A stretch of DNA of 6,586 nucleotides, from contig JAEZHQ010000420.1 in the NCBI GenBank assembly GCA_023416455.1, positions 1-6,586 of the forward strand, in the 5' to 3' direction. The notes below the pieces were generated by a model. The model was not told the origin of the DNA. It did no database searches and saw only the letters and a program-made list of their open reading frames with translations. The stretch comes from Pseudomonadota bacterium (lineage in GTDB: Bacteria > Pseudomonadota > Alphaproteobacteria > Azospirillales > Azospirillaceae). Shown here piece after piece: positions 6,142 to 6,586 of this stretch (position 1 is its first letter; each line of letters opens with the position of its first letter). Made by a program: the position numbers and the translations under genes.

Positions 6142-6351
6142 GGCCGGATCGGCGGAGGCCGGAGGCGCCACCTCGCCCGTGACGACGAAGCGCCCCGACC
6201 GGCAGGCCCGTTCCAAACCGTGCAGGGGCCGCTCGGGGGGCCGCTCCGGGGGCGGCGTGGGAGAGGGCGCCGCAGCGGCATGGCGGCGGGGGCGGCCCGG
6301 CGGCCACTCCGACGGGCGAGGGTGGGGGCCTGCGGACGCCCTCGGCGTCAC
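6142..6351 (-). pseudogene. Methylenetetrahydrofolate reductase-like gene, 5' fragment only
   Basis: A minus-strand frame from a GTG at 6351 overlaps the GntR stop (GTGA). After a Pro/Arg-rich stretch of about 45 residues it reads LERACRSGRFVVTGEVAPPASADPA (6216 to 6142). The core SGRFVVTGEVAPPASADP closely resembles the first strand of methylenetetrahydrofolate reductases (MetF-like TIM barrels), which reduce methylene-THF to methyl-THF; the Glu in this strand is conserved there. After ADPA the resemblance stops and IS5 sequence follows within about 50 bp, so the rest of the barrel is gone. The real start is uncertain: GTG 6351 gives an unusually long N-terminus, and TTG 6216 would give a more typical one. 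The fragment probably formed an operon with the GntR gene. Similarity covers only about 25 residues, so the identification is moderate. Confidence 0.5.
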
Positions 6352-6586
6352 GCCTCCTCGGAGAAGATCGCCTTGAGATCGACCAGCGGTTCCGGCCGAG
6401 GCTCCAGGTCGAGCTGACGCTCCACGGCGTCGAGATGCGCCAGCATCAGGGCGGTCGCCTCCTTCTCCGTCCCCGTCCCCGTCCCCGTCCCCGTCTCCGT
6501 CCCCTCCCCGGCGCCGGCCAGCGCGTCGATCAGACGGCGGTGGTCTTCGGCCGAGCAGGTGTGCGCGGAGCGCCGCTCGAAGGCGG
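6348..6586 (-). CDS. GntR-family (FadR/FCD type) transcriptional regulator, C-terminal part
   Basis: The minus-strand frame runs from the window edge to the TGA at 6350-6348, giving 79 residues. It includes AFERRSAHTCSAEDHRRLID, LMLAHLDAVERQLDLEPRPE and PLVDLKAIFSEEA. The pattern EDHRRLIDAL followed by MLAHLDAVERQLDL is the last two helices of the FCD effector-binding domain of FadR-subfamily GntR regulators, where the His of the EDH segment is often a metal ligand. The N-terminal winged helix-turn-helix is outside the window. These proteins respond to small organic acids and usually control adjacent genes. The loop between the two helices is enlarged by a TETGTGTGTGTE stretch encoded by a tandem hexanucleotide. 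The effector is unknown. Confidence 0.82.
   Translation of the reverse strand, partial: AFERRSAHTCSAEDHRRLIDALAGAGEGTETGTGTGTGTEKEATALMLAHLDAVERQLDLEPRPEPLVDLKAIFSEEA
6465..6500. repeat. Hexanucleotide tandem repeat (CCCCGT)n in GntR coding sequence
   Basis: Six consecutive 6-bp units: CTCCGT, four exact CCCCGT, then CTCCGT. Read on the coding strand each unit is ACGGGG (Thr-Gly) or ACGGAG (Thr-Glu). The unit length is a multiple of three, so gain or loss of copies keeps the frame and changes the loop by two residues per unit. Confidence 0.9.

Noticed and set aside
1..6586. CRISPR arrays, tRNA or rRNA genes
   Set aside because: I saw no regularly spaced repeats with unique spacers and no tRNA-like cloverleaf or rRNA sequence.

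Overview
The window is very GC-rich in its coding parts and its genes resemble those of soil- or plant-associated Alphaproteobacteria. An Azospirillum-like or other Rhodospirillales host is my best guess, inferred from protein resemblance only. It may lie on a chromosome, chromid or large plasmid; nothing here decides which.

Layout. The left edge (3-1865, +) holds the C-terminal three quarters of a thiamine-diphosphate enzyme of the homodimeric pyruvate dehydrogenase E1 / transketolase-like family. The right edge (6348-6586, -) holds the C-terminal end of a GntR/FadR-type regulator. A second reading frame overlaps the regulator's stop codon in GTGA fashion and begins like a methylenetetrahydrofolate reductase before it is destroyed. 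These two edge units converge, and the roughly 4.3 kb between them is an accumulation of mobile-element debris.

Inside the debris, from left to right: a frameshifted 3' remnant of an IS701-like transposase (about 1884-2300, -); about 570 bp without a convincing gene but with three separate inverted repeats; an apparently intact hipBA toxin-antitoxin operon (4514 down to 2875, -) with a good sigma70-type promoter; a multiply frameshifted IS6-family transposase (4621-5328, +); a frameshifted fragment of an unrecognised helical protein (about 5335-5646, -); and the C-terminal half of an IS5-family transposase with its probable end (about 5648-6094, -), which abuts the broken reductase gene.

How it works together. 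Only the hipBA operon appears able to make intact proteins within the island. HipB would bind DNA and repress the operon, and HipA is a kinase toxin with its catalytic residues present. The -35 box of the hipBA promoter lies at or near the probable left end of the IS6 element, so the IS may have supplied part of the promoter. The most noteworthy points are this possible hybrid promoter, the lone intact toxin-antitoxin pair among dead insertion sequences, the broken reductase coupled to the GntR gene, an in-frame hexanucleotide repeat inside the GntR ligand domain, and the cluster of palindromes left of hipA. I found no convincing wholly new system.
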